Shown one piece after another: positions 1 to 8,732 of a DNA stretch of 36,174 nt (the stretch's first letter is position 1; every line of letters starts with the position of its first letter). The DNA lies in the NCBI RefSeq assembly GCF_016428755.1, contig NZ_JAELTI010000054.1, forward strand, positions 1 through 36,174, in the 5' to 3' direction. A model generated the notes under the pieces. That model did no database searches. It was not told the origin of the DNA and was given only the letters and a program-made list of their open reading frames with translations. Made by a program: the position numbers and the translations under genes. The stretch comes from Allobosea sp. ASV33 (GTDB taxonomy: Bacteria > Pseudomonadota > Alphaproteobacteria > Rhizobiales > Beijerinckiaceae).

Positions 1-114
1 ATCCTGATGGATTCCGCCAGCGAAACCGCGATGTGCCTGGGCCGGACCTATCTGGTCGGCGGAGGCGGCGCCGAGGCGCTCAACCTGCCCGATCTGGACC
101 TCGTCATCCGTTGA
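1..114 (+). CDS. C-terminal end of an unidentified protein (5' truncated)
   Basis: The window opens inside a reading frame that stays open from base 1 and stops at TGA 112-114, leaving 37 residues. The visible tail contains a short glycine run (GGGG) and ends in LDLVIR. I see no motif that identifies a family. The frame has the G/C-rich third positions of its neighbours, which supports it being real. It lies 61 bases upstream of the lipoprotein gene on the same strand, so the two could be co-transcribed. No function is assigned. Confidence 0.5.
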   Translation: MLMDSASETAMCLGRTYLVGGGGAEALNLPDLDLVIR

Positions 115-175
115 GCTTACTAAGGGCGCGCAGGGAATCTCGAAGCAGTCCACAGCCCAAAGGGCGGGAGGCGTC

Positions 176-739
176 ATGATCAACCGTTTGAGCGGCCTCG
201 TTCTGGGGCCGGTTTTGGTGCTGGCTGTCGCCGGTTGCCAGGAAACCACCCAGACCGCGGCCCGGCCGCGCGTCGATGCGCCCGGCGTTCCGGTCTCGGT
301 GCAGAGCATCTCCGGCGCGCCGGAAAACGTCACCACCAGCTTCGCCGGCCTGCTCGGCGAGGCCGCCGCCGAGCGCAAGATGGAGATCGTTCCCGGCAAC
401 AAGCCGGCGCGCTTCCGCGTCAAGGGCTATCTTACGGCACAGCCGACCGAGGACGGCCAGACCGCCCTCGCCTTCGTCTGGGACGTCTATGATTCGACCA
501 AGCAGCGCGCCCAGCGCGTGCAGGGCGAGAGCATCGGCAAGCGCAGCGGCGGTTCCGACCCCTGGGCCGGCATCGACCAGACGATCGTCGCCAAGGCCGC
601 GTCCGACTCGATGGACGCGATCGCCGGCTTCCTCGTCACCGCGCCGGGCATCGAGACGCTGAGCGTCGATGAGAAGCCCGCCAAGCCTGCCAAGCCCGGC
701 ACGCACGTCGCCGCCACGGACGAGAAGAAGAAGAGCTGA
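176..739 (+). CDS. small lipoprotein of unknown function
   Basis: This 187-residue protein begins with a short basic start, a hydrophobic stretch and a lipobox LAVAGC, with the lipid-modified cysteine at residue 21. It is therefore predicted to be an envelope lipoprotein. The ATG is preceded by a purine-rich GGGAG about five bases upstream. The mature part has no motif I recognise. It carries a central KARFRVKGYL-like beta segment and a hydrophilic Lys/Pro/Ala-rich tail ending in KKKS, which looks disordered. It sits immediately upstream of prs on the same strand, with about 180 bases between them, so it need not share a promoter with prs. A lipoprotein class call is safe; the function is unknown. 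Confidence 0.8.
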   Translation: MINRLSGLVLGPVLVLAVAGCQETTQTAARPRVDAPGVPVSVQSISGAPENVTTSFAGLLGEAAAERKMEIVPGNKPARFRVKGYLTAQPTEDGQTALAFVWDVYDSTKQRAQRVQGESIGKRSGGSDPWAGIDQTIVAKAASDSMDAIAGFLVTAPGIETLSVDEKPAKPAKPGTHVAATDEKKKS

Positions 740-743
740 CCTA

Positions 744-763
744 ATGCCGCGGCGACGCTGCGG
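744..763 (+). terminator. weak hairpin after the lipoprotein gene
   Basis: TGCCGC and GCGGCA form a 6-bp inverted repeat a few bases after the lipoprotein stop, followed by GTGGTTT. The T tract is poor, so factor-independent termination is only possible, not established. Confidence 0.25.
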
Positions 764-824
764 CAGTGGTTTCCGGGTCACGGCGCAACGCCCCGCGCTT
801 TTTGCGCGTCGATATTGCACTGCA

Positions 825-846
825 GCGGTCGACTCCGTCCGACCGC
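825..846 (+). promoter_or_regulatory. inverted repeat in the prs leader
   Basis: GCGGTCG (825-831) and CGACCGC (840-846) form a perfect 7-bp inverted repeat with an 8-base loop, about 78 bases upstream of the prs start. It could be an operator or an RNA hairpin in the leader. There is no further evidence for either role. Confidence 0.3.
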
Positions 847-923
847 ACTGTTAAGAGCCGTCCGAATTGAGCCGGCAATGCCGGCCCTCCCTGCTCAGCC
901 TGACTGCAACGGTGCGCTACGGC

Positions 924-1868
<945 letters not shown>

Positions 1869-1878
1869 GAGGTTCGGC

Positions 1879-2601
1879 TTGGGCAACTCCCGCGCCCTCG
1901 TCCTGTTTTCCGGCGGCCAGGACTCCACCACGGCCCTGGCTTGGGCGCTCGATCGCTTCGACGCGGTCGAGACGGTCGGCTTCGACTACGGCCAGCGCCA
2001 TCGCATCGAGATGGAATGCCGCGAGACGATCCGCGCGAAGCTGCCGGGTCTGTCTTCCCGCTATGCCGAGCGTCTCGGCCCCGACCATGTCGTCGATCTG
2101 AAGGCACTGGGCGCGATATCCGAGACGGCGCTGACCCGCGAGACCGAGATCGCCTTTGCCGAGACCGGCCTGCCCACGACCTTCGTGCCCGGCCGCAACC
2201 TGATCTTCCTGACCTTCGCCGCCGCGCTCGCCTATCGCCGCGACCTCAAGCACATCGTGCTCGGCGTCTGCGAGACCGATTATTCCGGCTATCCCGATTG
2301 CCGCGACGACACGATCAAGGCGATGCAGGTCGCGCTTGGTCTCGGCCTCGATCGCCGGCTCGTCCTGCACGCGCCCCTGATGTGGCGCGACAAGGCGCAG
2401 ACCTTTGCGCTGGCCCGCGCCATCGGCGGAAAGCCCCTGCTCGACCTCGTGATCGAGGACAGCCATAGCTGCTATCTCGGCGACAGGACGACCCGGCATG
2501 GCTGGGGTTACGGCTGCGGCCATTGCCCGGCATGCGATTTGCGATCAAAAGGCTTCGCGGCCTATCTCGCAGCCCCCGACGACAGCGGACTTATTCCATG
2601 A
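1879..2601 (+). CDS. queC: 7-cyano-7-deazaguanine synthase QueC
   Basis: QueC converts 7-carboxy-7-deazaguanine plus ammonia and ATP to preQ0, a step in queuosine tRNA modification. The N-terminal ATP pyrophosphatase loop SGGQDST (residues 11-17) is intact, followed by the family segment GFDYGQRH. The C-terminal zinc site is visible as a Cys cluster, C-x-Y-L...GCGHCPAC. The length of 240 residues is normal. The start is TTG at 1879, directly upstream of the conserved [10 protein letters not shown] block; no better ATG exists. Its stop overlaps the next start as ATGA (2598-2601), so the downstream transporter is translationally coupled. No queD or queE is in the window. Confidence 0.95.
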   Translation: MGNSRALVLFSGGQDSTTALAWALDRFDAVETVGFDYGQRHRIEMECRETIRAKLPGLSSRYAERLGPDHVVDLKALGAISETALTRETEIAFAETGLPTTFVPGRNLIFLTFAAALAYRRDLKHIVLGVCETDYSGYPDCRDDTIKAMQVALGLGLDRRLVLHAPLMWRDKAQTFALARAIGGKPLLDLVIEDSHSCYLGDRTTRHGWGYGCGHCPACDLRSKGFAAYLAAPDDSGLIP

Positions 2602-3161
2602 CCCGTGACCGCCAGCGCCTGACGGAAGGCGCCATCGCCCTCGTCCTGTTCGGCCTGACCATTCCCGCCGCCAACTGGCTGATCGGCAATGCCGGCGCGG
2701 TCTGCGTGCCGAACGGTCCCTGCCTCGTGCCGGTCTGGCCGGGCGTCATGGCGCCGAGCGGCGTCCTCATGGTCGGGCTCGCGCTCGTTCTGCGCGACAT
2801 CGTTCAGCGCCGTCTCGGCCCGCTCGCCGGTCTCGGCGCCATCGCGGTCGGCACCCTGATCTCGGCGATGCTCGCCCCGCCGGCCATCGTGCTGGCCTCG
2901 GTCGCGGCCTTCCTTCTCTCCGAACTGGCCGATTTCGCGGTCTATACCCCGCTCCAGCGTCGCCGCTTCGTCACGGCCGTCTTCGCGTCGAGCGTGATCG
3001 GTCTCGTCGTCGACAGCTTCGTCTTCCTGTATCTCGCCTTCGGCAGCCTCGACTTCCTCGCCGGCCAGATCATCGGCAAAGCCTGGATGGTGCTGCTCGC
3101 CCTGCCTCTGATGCATCTGCTGCGGCGCCGCGACGAACGGCTGGGACTGGTCGCGGCCTGA
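2598..3161 (+). CDS. VUT-family (YhhQ-like) membrane transporter, probable queuosine-precursor uptake
   Basis: This 187-residue protein is almost entirely hydrophobic, with about five or six membrane segments. It contains the pattern [13 protein letters not shown] near residue 40 that I associate with the VUT/DUF165 family. Characterised YhhQ-type members import preQ0 or preQ1. The start ATG overlaps the queC stop as ATGA. A longer frame starting at 2523 lies inside queC and was rejected. Coupling to queC supports a role with deazaguanine bases, but the substrate is inferred, not shown. The direction of transport is assumed from the family. Confidence 0.8.
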   Translation: MTRDRQRLTEGAIALVLFGLTIPAANWLIGNAGAVCVPNGPCLVPVWPGVMAPSGVLMVGLALVLRDIVQRRLGPLAGLGAIAVGTLISAMLAPPAIVLASVAAFLLSELADFAVYTPLQRRRFVTAVFASSVIGLVVDSFVFLYLAFGSLDFLAGQIIGKAWMVLLALPLMHLLRRRDERLGLVAA

Positions 3162-3187
3162 CCCCGCGCTACAACCCCGCGTAAAGT

Positions 3188-3216
3188 TTGAAGCGGCGGC
3201 GCAACCTGGCTTTAAG
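3188..3216 (+). promoter_or_regulatory. candidate sigma-70-type promoter for the GAF-GGDEF-EAL gene
   Basis: TTGAAG (3188-3193) and TTTAAG (3211-3216) are separated by exactly 17 bases. The predicted transcript start would be about 40 bases before GTG 3265. This is a pattern match only. Confidence 0.4.
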
Positions 3217-3264
3217 GCATTTGCTCTAGGGAACGGGTCTTCGACGAACCCTGTCAGACATGCC

Positions 3265-5118
3265 GTGACCAGACCTTCGGGCCGCCTGCAAGCCCTGCAG
3301 AACGATATTCTTGAAGATATCGCGCGGGGCGAAACCCTGATCGCGTGCATGGAACGCCTGTGCCATCGCGCCGAAGCGATCTCGCCCGGCGTGATCTGCT
3401 CGGTCGTGACCGTCGACGACCAGCTCTGCCTGCAACCCCTCGCCTCGCCCAGCCTGCCGGCGCAATACGTTAGTGCGATCAAGAGATTGCCGGCCGGCCC
3501 CAATGTCGGCTCCTGCGGAACCGCGGTCTTCCGCGGCGAACCCGTCGAAGTCACTGATATCGCCACCGATCCGCTTTGGGCGCCCTATACCGATCTCGCC
3601 CTGCCGCTCGGCCTGCGCGCCTGCTGGTCGACGCCGATCAAGGCGCGCGACGGGCGCGTGGTCGGTGCCTTCGCCTTCTATTTCACCAGGCCACGTCGTG
3701 CCCGCGAACTCGAGCGCCAGATCGTCGCGACCTGCGTCCATCTCTGCGCCATCGCCATCGAGCATGACGAGGTTCGCACCCGCAATCACCGCCTCGCCTA
3801 TTTCGATACGCTGACCGGACTGCCGAACCGCAGCCAGTTCAACAGCGCCATCGCCGGAATGAGCAGCATCGGCCGGCGCTACGGGCTGATGCTGATCGAC
3901 ATCGACCATCTCAAGCTGGTCAACGACACGCTCGGCCATGCCGCCGGCGACGCCCTGATCGCCGAGGTCGGCGTACGGCTGGACGCTGCGCTGGCCGATT
4001 GCCTCACCTGCCGGATCGGCGGCGACGAATTTGCCGTCCTCATCCCGGATTGCGAGGGGCCCGCCCGCATGCGCGCCCTGGCCGCCGCGGCCCTTGCTGC
4101 CATGGCAGCCCCTCTTGAACATGACGGCCACAGCCTTCAGCCCGGCATCACCATCGGCGGGGCACTGGCCGGCGAAGACGGGCTCGACAGCGTCACCTTG
4201 CGGCAGAACGCCGATCTCGCCCTCTACCACGCCAAGGAAACCCGCCGCGGCCGCTATGTCCGCTTCCGCCGGCAGTTGCGCAGCGCCATGATGCAGCGCA
4301 TCCATGTCCGCAGGGATGTCGCCAGCGCGCTCGGCGACGAACGCATCATCCCCTATTACCAGCCGATCATCCGGCTCGATACGACCCAGGTTGTCGGCGT
4401 CGAGGCCCTTGCGCGGATGCGGCTCGACGACGGCCGCATCGTCGCGGCCGGCGAATTCCAGGATGCGCTGCGGGATCCGAAGATCGCCCATCGCACGACC
4501 ACGCAGATGCTGACGGCGGTTGCCGCCGACATGGCCGAATGGCGGGCGAGCGGCCTGAACTTCCAGCATGTCGCGGTCAACGTCACCTCGGCCGATTTCC
4601 AGAAGGGCGATCTGGTGCAGCGCGCCAGCCGCATTCTGGAGCGGGTCGGCGTCCCGATGCAGCATCTCGTGATAGAGGTCACCGAGCAAGTCTTCATGGG
4701 TGGGCGCAAGGACGGCGTCGCCCGCACGATGGAGGCGCTGCGCGCCTGCGGCTCGCCGGTCGCGCTCGACGATTTCGGCACCGGCTTCGCGTCGCTCACC
4801 CATCTGCTCGATTTCCCGATCGACATCATCAAGATCGACCGCTCCTTCGTCGGCTCGCTCGGCAGCGGCGCCCGTAGCGAGATCATCATCGAGGCGCTGC
4901 TGACGATGACCCGCCGCCTTGGCATGAAGATCGTCGCCGAGGGCATCGAGACGCAAGGACAGGCCGAGCGTCTCACGGAGGTGGGCTGCCGCCTCGGTCA
5001 GGGCTATCTGTACTCCCCGCCGGTATCGGCCTCGATCATCCGTGAATGGCTGGCGCGCTTCGCACAGCCGATCCAGGCCGCCCCTGCCGAGACCGGCCTC
5101 GTCGCCAACGCGGCCTAG
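3265..5118 (+). CDS. GAF-GGDEF-EAL bifunctional cyclic-di-GMP protein
   Basis: This 617-residue cytoplasmic protein has a GAF sensory domain (about 15-165), a GGDEF diguanylate cyclase domain (about 180-340) and an EAL phosphodiesterase domain (about 355-600). The cyclase signature is an intact GGDEF at 252-256, with metal-site DIDH upstream. The RxxD inhibitory site is absent: the aligned positions read LADC. The EAL domain keeps its key motifs: EAL with E380, NVT, EVTE, DDFGTG at 502-507, KID, AEGIE and QGY. Both activities are therefore plausible; many such proteins act mainly as phosphodiesterases. There is no membrane segment. The GTG start follows a candidate promoter. It is monocistronic by spacing, and its GAF ligand is unknown. 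Confidence 0.92.
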   Translation: MTRPSGRLQALQNDILEDIARGETLIACMERLCHRAEAISPGVICSVVTVDDQLCLQPLASPSLPAQYVSAIKRLPAGPNVGSCGTAVFRGEPVEVTDIATDPLWAPYTDLALPLGLRACWSTPIKARDGRVVGAFAFYFTRPRRARELERQIVATCVHLCAIAIEHDEVRTRNHRLAYFDTLTGLPNRSQFNSAIAGMSSIGRRYGLMLIDIDHLKLVNDTLGHAAGDALIAEVGVRLDAALADCLTCRIGGDEFAVLIPDCEGPARMRALAAAALAAMAAPLEHDGHSLQPGITIGGALAGEDGLDSVTLRQNADLALYHAKETRRGRYVRFRRQLRSAMMQRIHVRRDVASALGDERIIPYYQPIIRLDTTQVVGVEALARMRLDDGRIVAAGEFQDALRDPKIAHRTTTQMLTAVAADMAEWRASGLNFQHVAVNVTSADFQKGDLVQRASRILERVGVPMQHLVIEVTEQVFMGGRKDGVARTMEALRACGSPVALDDFGTGFASLTHLLDFPIDIIKIDRSFVGSLGSGARSEIIIEALLTMTRRLGMKIVAEGIETQGQAERLTEVGCRLGQGYLYSPPVSASIIREWLARFAQPIQAAPAETGLVANAA

Positions 5119-5137
5119 CTGCCTTTCCAGGCCAGAC

Positions 5138-5166
5138 TTGAGATCGCCGCGGTTTTCGCCTATGAG
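5138..5166 (+). promoter_or_regulatory. candidate promoter for the L25/ctc gene
   Basis: TTGAGA (5138-5143) and TATGAG (5161-5166) lie 17 bases apart. This gives a leader of roughly 90 bases before the L25 start. The same -10 hexamer TATGAG appears in the candidate petA promoter. Confidence 0.45.
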
Positions 5167-5217
5167 CACCCCTGCGTTCGGCTGACACCCTTGGAGGCTC
5201 TGAACGCACCATCCGAT

Positions 5218-5245
5218 GGCCGCCAGCGGGCGGCCTTGTCATTTT
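5218..5245 (+). promoter_or_regulatory. leader hairpin upstream of L25 (attenuator-like)
   Basis: GGCCGCC (5218-5224), a 4-base loop AGCG, and GGCGGCC (5229-5235) form a perfect 7-bp stem. It is followed by TTGTCATTTT and lies inside the predicted L25 leader. Stem plus T-rich tail resembles an intrinsic terminator, so it could attenuate transcription. Confidence 0.4.
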
Positions 5246-5265
5246 ACAAGTCAAGGACATCCAAC

Positions 5266-5886
5266 ATGACCGCCGTGAAGCAAATCGAGGCTTCGGCGCG
5301 CGCACAGGTCGGCAAGGGGGCCGCTCGTGCCGTTCGTCGCCAGGGCCAGACGCCTGCCGTGATCTATGGTGGGGGCGCCGCTCCCGAAGCCATCGCGCTC
5401 GACGCCAACAAGACCCGCCAGTTGATTTTCGGCGGCCACTTCCTGACCACGATCTTCGAGATCAGCGTCGCCGGTAAGAAGCAGCGCGTCATTCCGCGCG
5501 ATTACCAGCTCGACCCGGTCAAGGATTTCCCGATCCATGTCGACTTCCTGCGCGTCGCCAAGGGCCAGACCGTCACCGTCCAGGTTCCGGTGCACGTCGT
5601 CGATCAGGAGCAGAGCCCCGGCGTCAAGAACGGCGGCCTGGTCCAGATCGTTGAGCACGCTCTAGAAGTCACCGTAGAGCCCGACAGCATTCCGGAATCG
5701 ATCGACGTCTCCGTCGCCGGCCTGAACGTTGGCGACTCGATCCACGCCGATGCGATCAAGCTCCCGGCCGGCGCCAAGCTCTCGATCGCGGCCGACGCCA
5801 CGATCGTCACGGTCTCCGCCCCGACCGTCGAGGAAGAGCCGGCCGCCGACGCCGCTGCCGAGGCTGCTCCCGAAGCCAAGGCCTGA
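5266..5886 (+). CDS. rplY: 50S ribosomal protein L25 / general stress protein Ctc
   Basis: L25 binds 5S rRNA in the large ribosomal subunit. This 206-residue protein is the long Ctc form: an N-terminal L25 domain (about 1-95, with RRQGQTPAVIYGGG) and a C-terminal beta domain (about 100-190). It ends in an acidic Ala/Glu tail. I chose ATG 5266, where the conserved start AVKQIEASARAQVGKGAAR begins, over an upstream ATG at 5191 that would translate through the leader hairpin. It is followed by a strong terminator-like hairpin, then pth. The L25-pth-ychF order is common in this bacterial group. Confidence 0.95.
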   Translation: MTAVKQIEASARAQVGKGAARAVRRQGQTPAVIYGGGAAPEAIALDANKTRQLIFGGHFLTTIFEISVAGKKQRVIPRDYQLDPVKDFPIHVDFLRVAKGQTVTVQVPVHVVDQEQSPGVKNGGLVQIVEHALEVTVEPDSIPESIDVSVAGLNVGDSIHADAIKLPAGAKLSIAADATIVTVSAPTVEEEPAADAAAEAAPEAKA

Positions 5887-5931
5887 TGAAACGGCGCCAG
5901 CCGGCGCCGCTCCATCCGGAACGATCATGAG

Positions 5932-5956
5932 ACGGCCGGGGCAGCCCGGCCGTTTT
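5932..5956 (+). terminator. intrinsic terminator after L25/ctc
   Basis: ACGGCCGGG (5932-5940), loop GCAG, and CCCGGCCGT (5945-5953) make a perfect 9-bp GC-rich stem running into TTTT. It sits 46 bases after the L25 stop, which would separate or attenuate pth transcription. Confidence 0.75.
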
Positions 5957-5962
5957 GCTATG

Positions 5963-6007
5963 GCATCGGACCGAAAAGCGGTTCCGGCTTCCGGACGAAC
6001 CCGATGC
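5963..6007. repeat. dispersed palindromic repeat, family A copy 1
   Basis: This 45-base element is bounded by GCATCGG and CCGATGC, with CCGAAAAGCGG near the centre. Related copies are at 14361, 23700 and 32837. It lies between the L25 terminator and pth. Confidence 0.7.
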
Positions 6008-6036
6008 TAACCTGACAAGCCTGCCGGAGTCCCGCC

Positions 6037-6651
6037 ATGCTGATCTTCGCCGGCCTCGGCAATCCAGGCGCGCGCTATGCCCGCAACCGGCACAATATCG
6101 GCTTCATGGCCGTGGACGAGATCGCGCGCCTGCACCGCGCCTCGCCCTGGCGTGCCCGTTTCCAGGCCGAGGCCTGCGAGGCGACGATCGGCGGCGAGAA
6201 GGTCATCCTGCTCAAGCCGCAGACCTATATGAACGAATCCGGCCGTTCGATCGGCGAAGCCGCGCGCTTCTTCAAGATCGCGCCGGCCGATGTCGTCGTC
6301 TTCCATGACGAGCTCGATCTCGCGCCAGCCAAGCTGCGCGTGAAGCTTGGCGGCGGCAATGCCGGCCATAACGGCCTGCGCTCGACTACGGCGGCGATCG
6401 GCAACGACTATCGCCGCGTCCGGATGGGTATCGGCCATCCCGGCGACAAGGCGCTGGTCCACGCCTATGTGCTCAACGATTTCGGCAAGCCCGAGCAGCC
6501 CTGGGTCGAGGATCTCTGCACGGCCTGCGCCGACCACGCTGCCCTGCTCGCGGCCCATGACGACACAGGCTTCCAGAACAAGGTGCATCTCTTCATGGAT
6601 GCGCGCGGCCACGCCGCCGTGAAGCGCCTCGGCGAGAAGAGCGACGGCTGA
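6037..6651 (+). CDS. pth: peptidyl-tRNA hydrolase
   Basis: Pth releases tRNA from peptidyl-tRNAs that drop off ribosomes, and is essential in most bacteria. The protein is 204 residues, normal for the family. It has [18 protein letters not shown] at the N-terminus, with the catalytic His of RHN at about residue 20. It also has [10 protein letters not shown], and HDELDL containing the active-site Asp. [11 protein letters not shown] completes the signature. It follows L25/ctc after a terminator and a repeat, so its promoter is probably separate or weak read-through. A palindromic repeat and a convergent gene follow it. Confidence 0.97.
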   Translation: MLIFAGLGNPGARYARNRHNIGFMAVDEIARLHRASPWRARFQAEACEATIGGEKVILLKPQTYMNESGRSIGEAARFFKIAPADVVVFHDELDLAPAKLRVKLGGGNAGHNGLRSTTAAIGNDYRRVRMGIGHPGDKALVHAYVLNDFGKPEQPWVEDLCTACADHAALLAAHDDTGFQNKVHLFMDARGHAAVKRLGEKSDG

Positions 6652-6683
6652 TTTCGCTCCCATAGATCATTTATAAAACGCGT

Positions 6684-6784
6684 CGTCATCCCGGGCGACC
6701 GCAGGGAGACCCGGGATCCATTCCGGAACGGTTCAGGCATGGATCACGGATCGGCGCCACTGAAGCGGCTCGTCCGGGATGACG
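6684..6784. repeat. palindromic MITE-like intergenic repeat, family B
   Basis: This 101-base element has perfect 11-bp terminal inverted repeats, CGTCATCCCGG (6684-6694) and CCGGGATGACG (6774-6784). Internal inverted segments include CCCGGG...CCCGGG and GGATCC/ATGGATC. It lies exactly between the convergent pth and the exported-protein gene, where its hairpin could end transcription both ways. No open reading frame is inside. Confidence 0.75.
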
Positions 6785-6806
6785 AAAAAAGCGGACGGCG
6801 CCTCAC

Positions 6807-7412
6807 CTACAACGGCAGTTTCGCGCCCGCCTTCGCCACCGTGACGCGGCTCGTGCTATAGCTGCCATCGGCCTGACGGCTCGCCGTCATCGCGACCTGC
6901 GCTCCGGGCTTGAGCTCGCTCGCCTCGGCCGGCGCCGCCATCAGGATCGTCGCTTCCGGCGTGATCGCGACCTTCTGCTCGCCCCCGGGATAGCTCAGCA
7001 CCAGATTGGCGCCGTCGACCTTGGAGACCGTCTCGGCCACAGTCGCATTGGTCATGGTCGCGTCCGGTAGCACGCCCCACGGCCGATGCCCCTCGCCCGT
7101 GCCGCGCATCGATTCCGGGAAGATCACCACCTGCACCGCGAGCAGCGTGCCGTCGGCTTGAGGCTTGGCGCCGACGCCGATGAAGCTGCCCTTGGCGATA
7201 TCGGAGACCTTCGCCGCGGCCATGCCGCCGACCGAGAAGCCCGGCGCGAGCGCGACCTTGATCTCCCGTCCGTCGGCGGCCTTGAGCATCATCGTCGTTT
7301 CGTTCACCGCCTCGACCTCGCCGCGCAGGCGTGTACCGGGCGCCTGGGCGATGGCCGCGCCGCCGGCAAGAGCAAAGACCGACAGGGCGAGCGCGAGGCG
7401 AAAACGATTCAT
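6807..7412 (-). CDS. exported protein, DUF5666-like repeats, function unknown
   Basis: This is a 201-residue protein with a clear Sec signal peptide: MNRFRLALALS, a hydrophobic core, and a likely cut at AIAQA near residue 23. The rest looks like two tandem small beta-barrel units, RLRGEVEAVNETTMMLKAADG and a later VSKVDGANLVLSYPGG segment. They resemble DUF5666-type periplasmic domains; this family match is tentative. I chose the ATG at 7412, which places the signal peptide at the N-terminus; the longer frame from 7679 has no signal. The gene runs opposite to pth and ychF and separates them, sharing a 208-base divergent region with ychF. Confidence 0.75.
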   Translation of the reverse strand: MNRFRLALALSVFALAGGAAIAQAPGTRLRGEVEAVNETTMMLKAADGREIKVALAPGFSVGGMAAAKVSDIAKGSFIGVGAKPQADGTLLAVQVVIFPESMRGTGEGHRPWGVLPDATMTNATVAETVSKVDGANLVLSYPGGEQKVAITPEATILMAAPAEASELKPGAQVAMTASRQADGSYSTSRVTVAKAGAKLPL

Positions 7413-7458
7413 GACGAAGCTCCGAACGATGCGGGCAGGCGATGCGGGAAATCCAGCA

Positions 7459-7497
7459 CCCTCACCCGCTGCACCGCCATGCACGTTCGCGTGAGGG
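7459..7497. promoter_or_regulatory. inverted repeat in divergent region upstream of ychF
   Basis: CCCTCAC (7459-7465) and GTGAGGG (7491-7497) are perfect inverted arms 25 bases apart. They lie between the divergent exported-protein gene and ychF. This could be an operator for either gene; no regulator is evident. Confidence 0.25.
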
Positions 7498-7620
7498 ACA
7501 CGGCCGGCATAAGGCGCGCGGCACTTGTCTTTATCGCGCAAGCCCCCCAATAAGGCCCCAACTTTCAAAGCTTCACGCCCGGCTGCGGCTATTCCGCCAC
7601 GGGCAACGGAACAGGCGATC

Positions 7621-8718
7621 ATGGGTTTCAAATGCGGAATCGTCGGCCTGCCGAATGTCGGCAAGTCGACCCTCTTCAACGCGCTGACGCAGACGGCCGC
7701 GGCGCAGGCCGCGAACTACCCGTTCTGCACGATCGAGCCGAATGTCGGTGACGTCGCCGTGCCCGACGAGCGGCTGGAGAAGCTCGCGGCCATCGCCGGC
7801 TCCAAGGAGATCATCCCGACGCGTCTGACCTTCGTCGACATCGCCGGCCTCGTGCGCGGCGCCTCGCGCGGTGAAGGGCTCGGCAACCAGTTCCTCGCCA
7901 ATATCCGCGAATGCGACGCCATCGCCCATGTCGTGCGCTGCTTCGAGGACGGCGACATCACCCATGTCGAGGGCAAGGTCTCGCCGGTCGACGATATCGA
8001 GACGATCGAGACGGAGCTGATGCTCGCCGACCTCGACAGCCTCGAGAAGCGCGTGCTGCCGCTGGAGAAAAAGGCGAAGTCTGGCGACAAGGAGGCCAAG
8101 GAAGCGGTCGACCTGATGAACCGCTGCCTCACCCTCCTGCGCGACGGCAAGCCCGCCCGCCTCGTCCAGCTCTCGGCCGAGGAGCGCCGACCCTTCGAAC
8201 TGCTCGGCCTGCTCTCGTCGAAGCCCGTGCTCTATGTCTGCAATGTCGAGGAAGCCAGCGCCGACAAGGGCAACGGCTTCTCCGAGCTAGTGAAGAAGCG
8301 CGCTGCCGAGGAAGGCGCCGTCGCCGTCGTCGTCTCCGCCAAGATCGAGAGCGAGATCGCCGTCCTGCCGGCCGAGGAGCAGACCGAGTATCTGGAGGCC
8401 GTCGGCCTCGACGAGCCCGGCCTGAACCGCGTGATCCGCGCCGGCTACGCCCTGCTCCATCTCGTGACCTATTTCACGGTGGGCCCGAAGGAGGCCCGCG
8501 CCTGGACGATCGAGAAGGGCACCAAGGGGCCGCAGGCCGCCGGCGTGATCCATACCGATTTCGAGAAGGGCTATATCCGCGCCGAAACCATCGCCTATGA
8601 CGACTACATCGCCAACAAGGGCGAGGCCGGCGCGCGCGAGGCCGGCAAGTTCCGGCTCGAGGGCAAGGAATACGTCGTCGCCGACGGCGACGTGCTGCAT
8701 TTCCGTTTCGCGAACTGA
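7621..8718 (+). CDS. ychF: redox-regulated ATPase/GTPase YchF (OLA1 family)
   Basis: YchF is a conserved ribosome-associated P-loop NTPase that hydrolyses ATP preferentially. The 365-residue length is normal. It begins MGFKCGIVGLPNVGKSTLFN, with the Walker A GLPNVGKS at 9-16, followed by FVDIAGLVRGASRGEGLGN (G3 region). The C-terminal TGS-like domain includes TYFTVGPKEARAWTI and ends GDVLHFRFAN. ATG 7621 was chosen because it opens the conserved block; the upstream extension to 7525 has no family support. It is followed after 14 bases by the MaoC-like gene and may be co-transcribed with it. Confidence 0.97.
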   Translation: MGFKCGIVGLPNVGKSTLFNALTQTAAAQAANYPFCTIEPNVGDVAVPDERLEKLAAIAGSKEIIPTRLTFVDIAGLVRGASRGEGLGNQFLANIRECDAIAHVVRCFEDGDITHVEGKVSPVDDIETIETELMLADLDSLEKRVLPLEKKAKSGDKEAKEAVDLMNRCLTLLRDGKPARLVQLSAEERRPFELLGLLSSKPVLYVCNVEEASADKGNGFSELVKKRAAEEGAVAVVVSAKIESEIAVLPAEEQTEYLEAVGLDEPGLNRVIRAGYALLHLVTYFTVGPKEARAWTIEKGTKGPQAAGVIHTDFEKGYIRAETIAYDDYIANKGEAGAREAGKFRLEGKEYVVADGDVLHFRFAN

Positions 8719-8732
8719 AGAGCCCGCCGGCG

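Noticed and set aside
3226..5169. 647-codon minus-strand frame opposite the GAF-GGDEF-EAL gene
   Set aside because: It covers the whole real gene in antisense and shows no family pattern.
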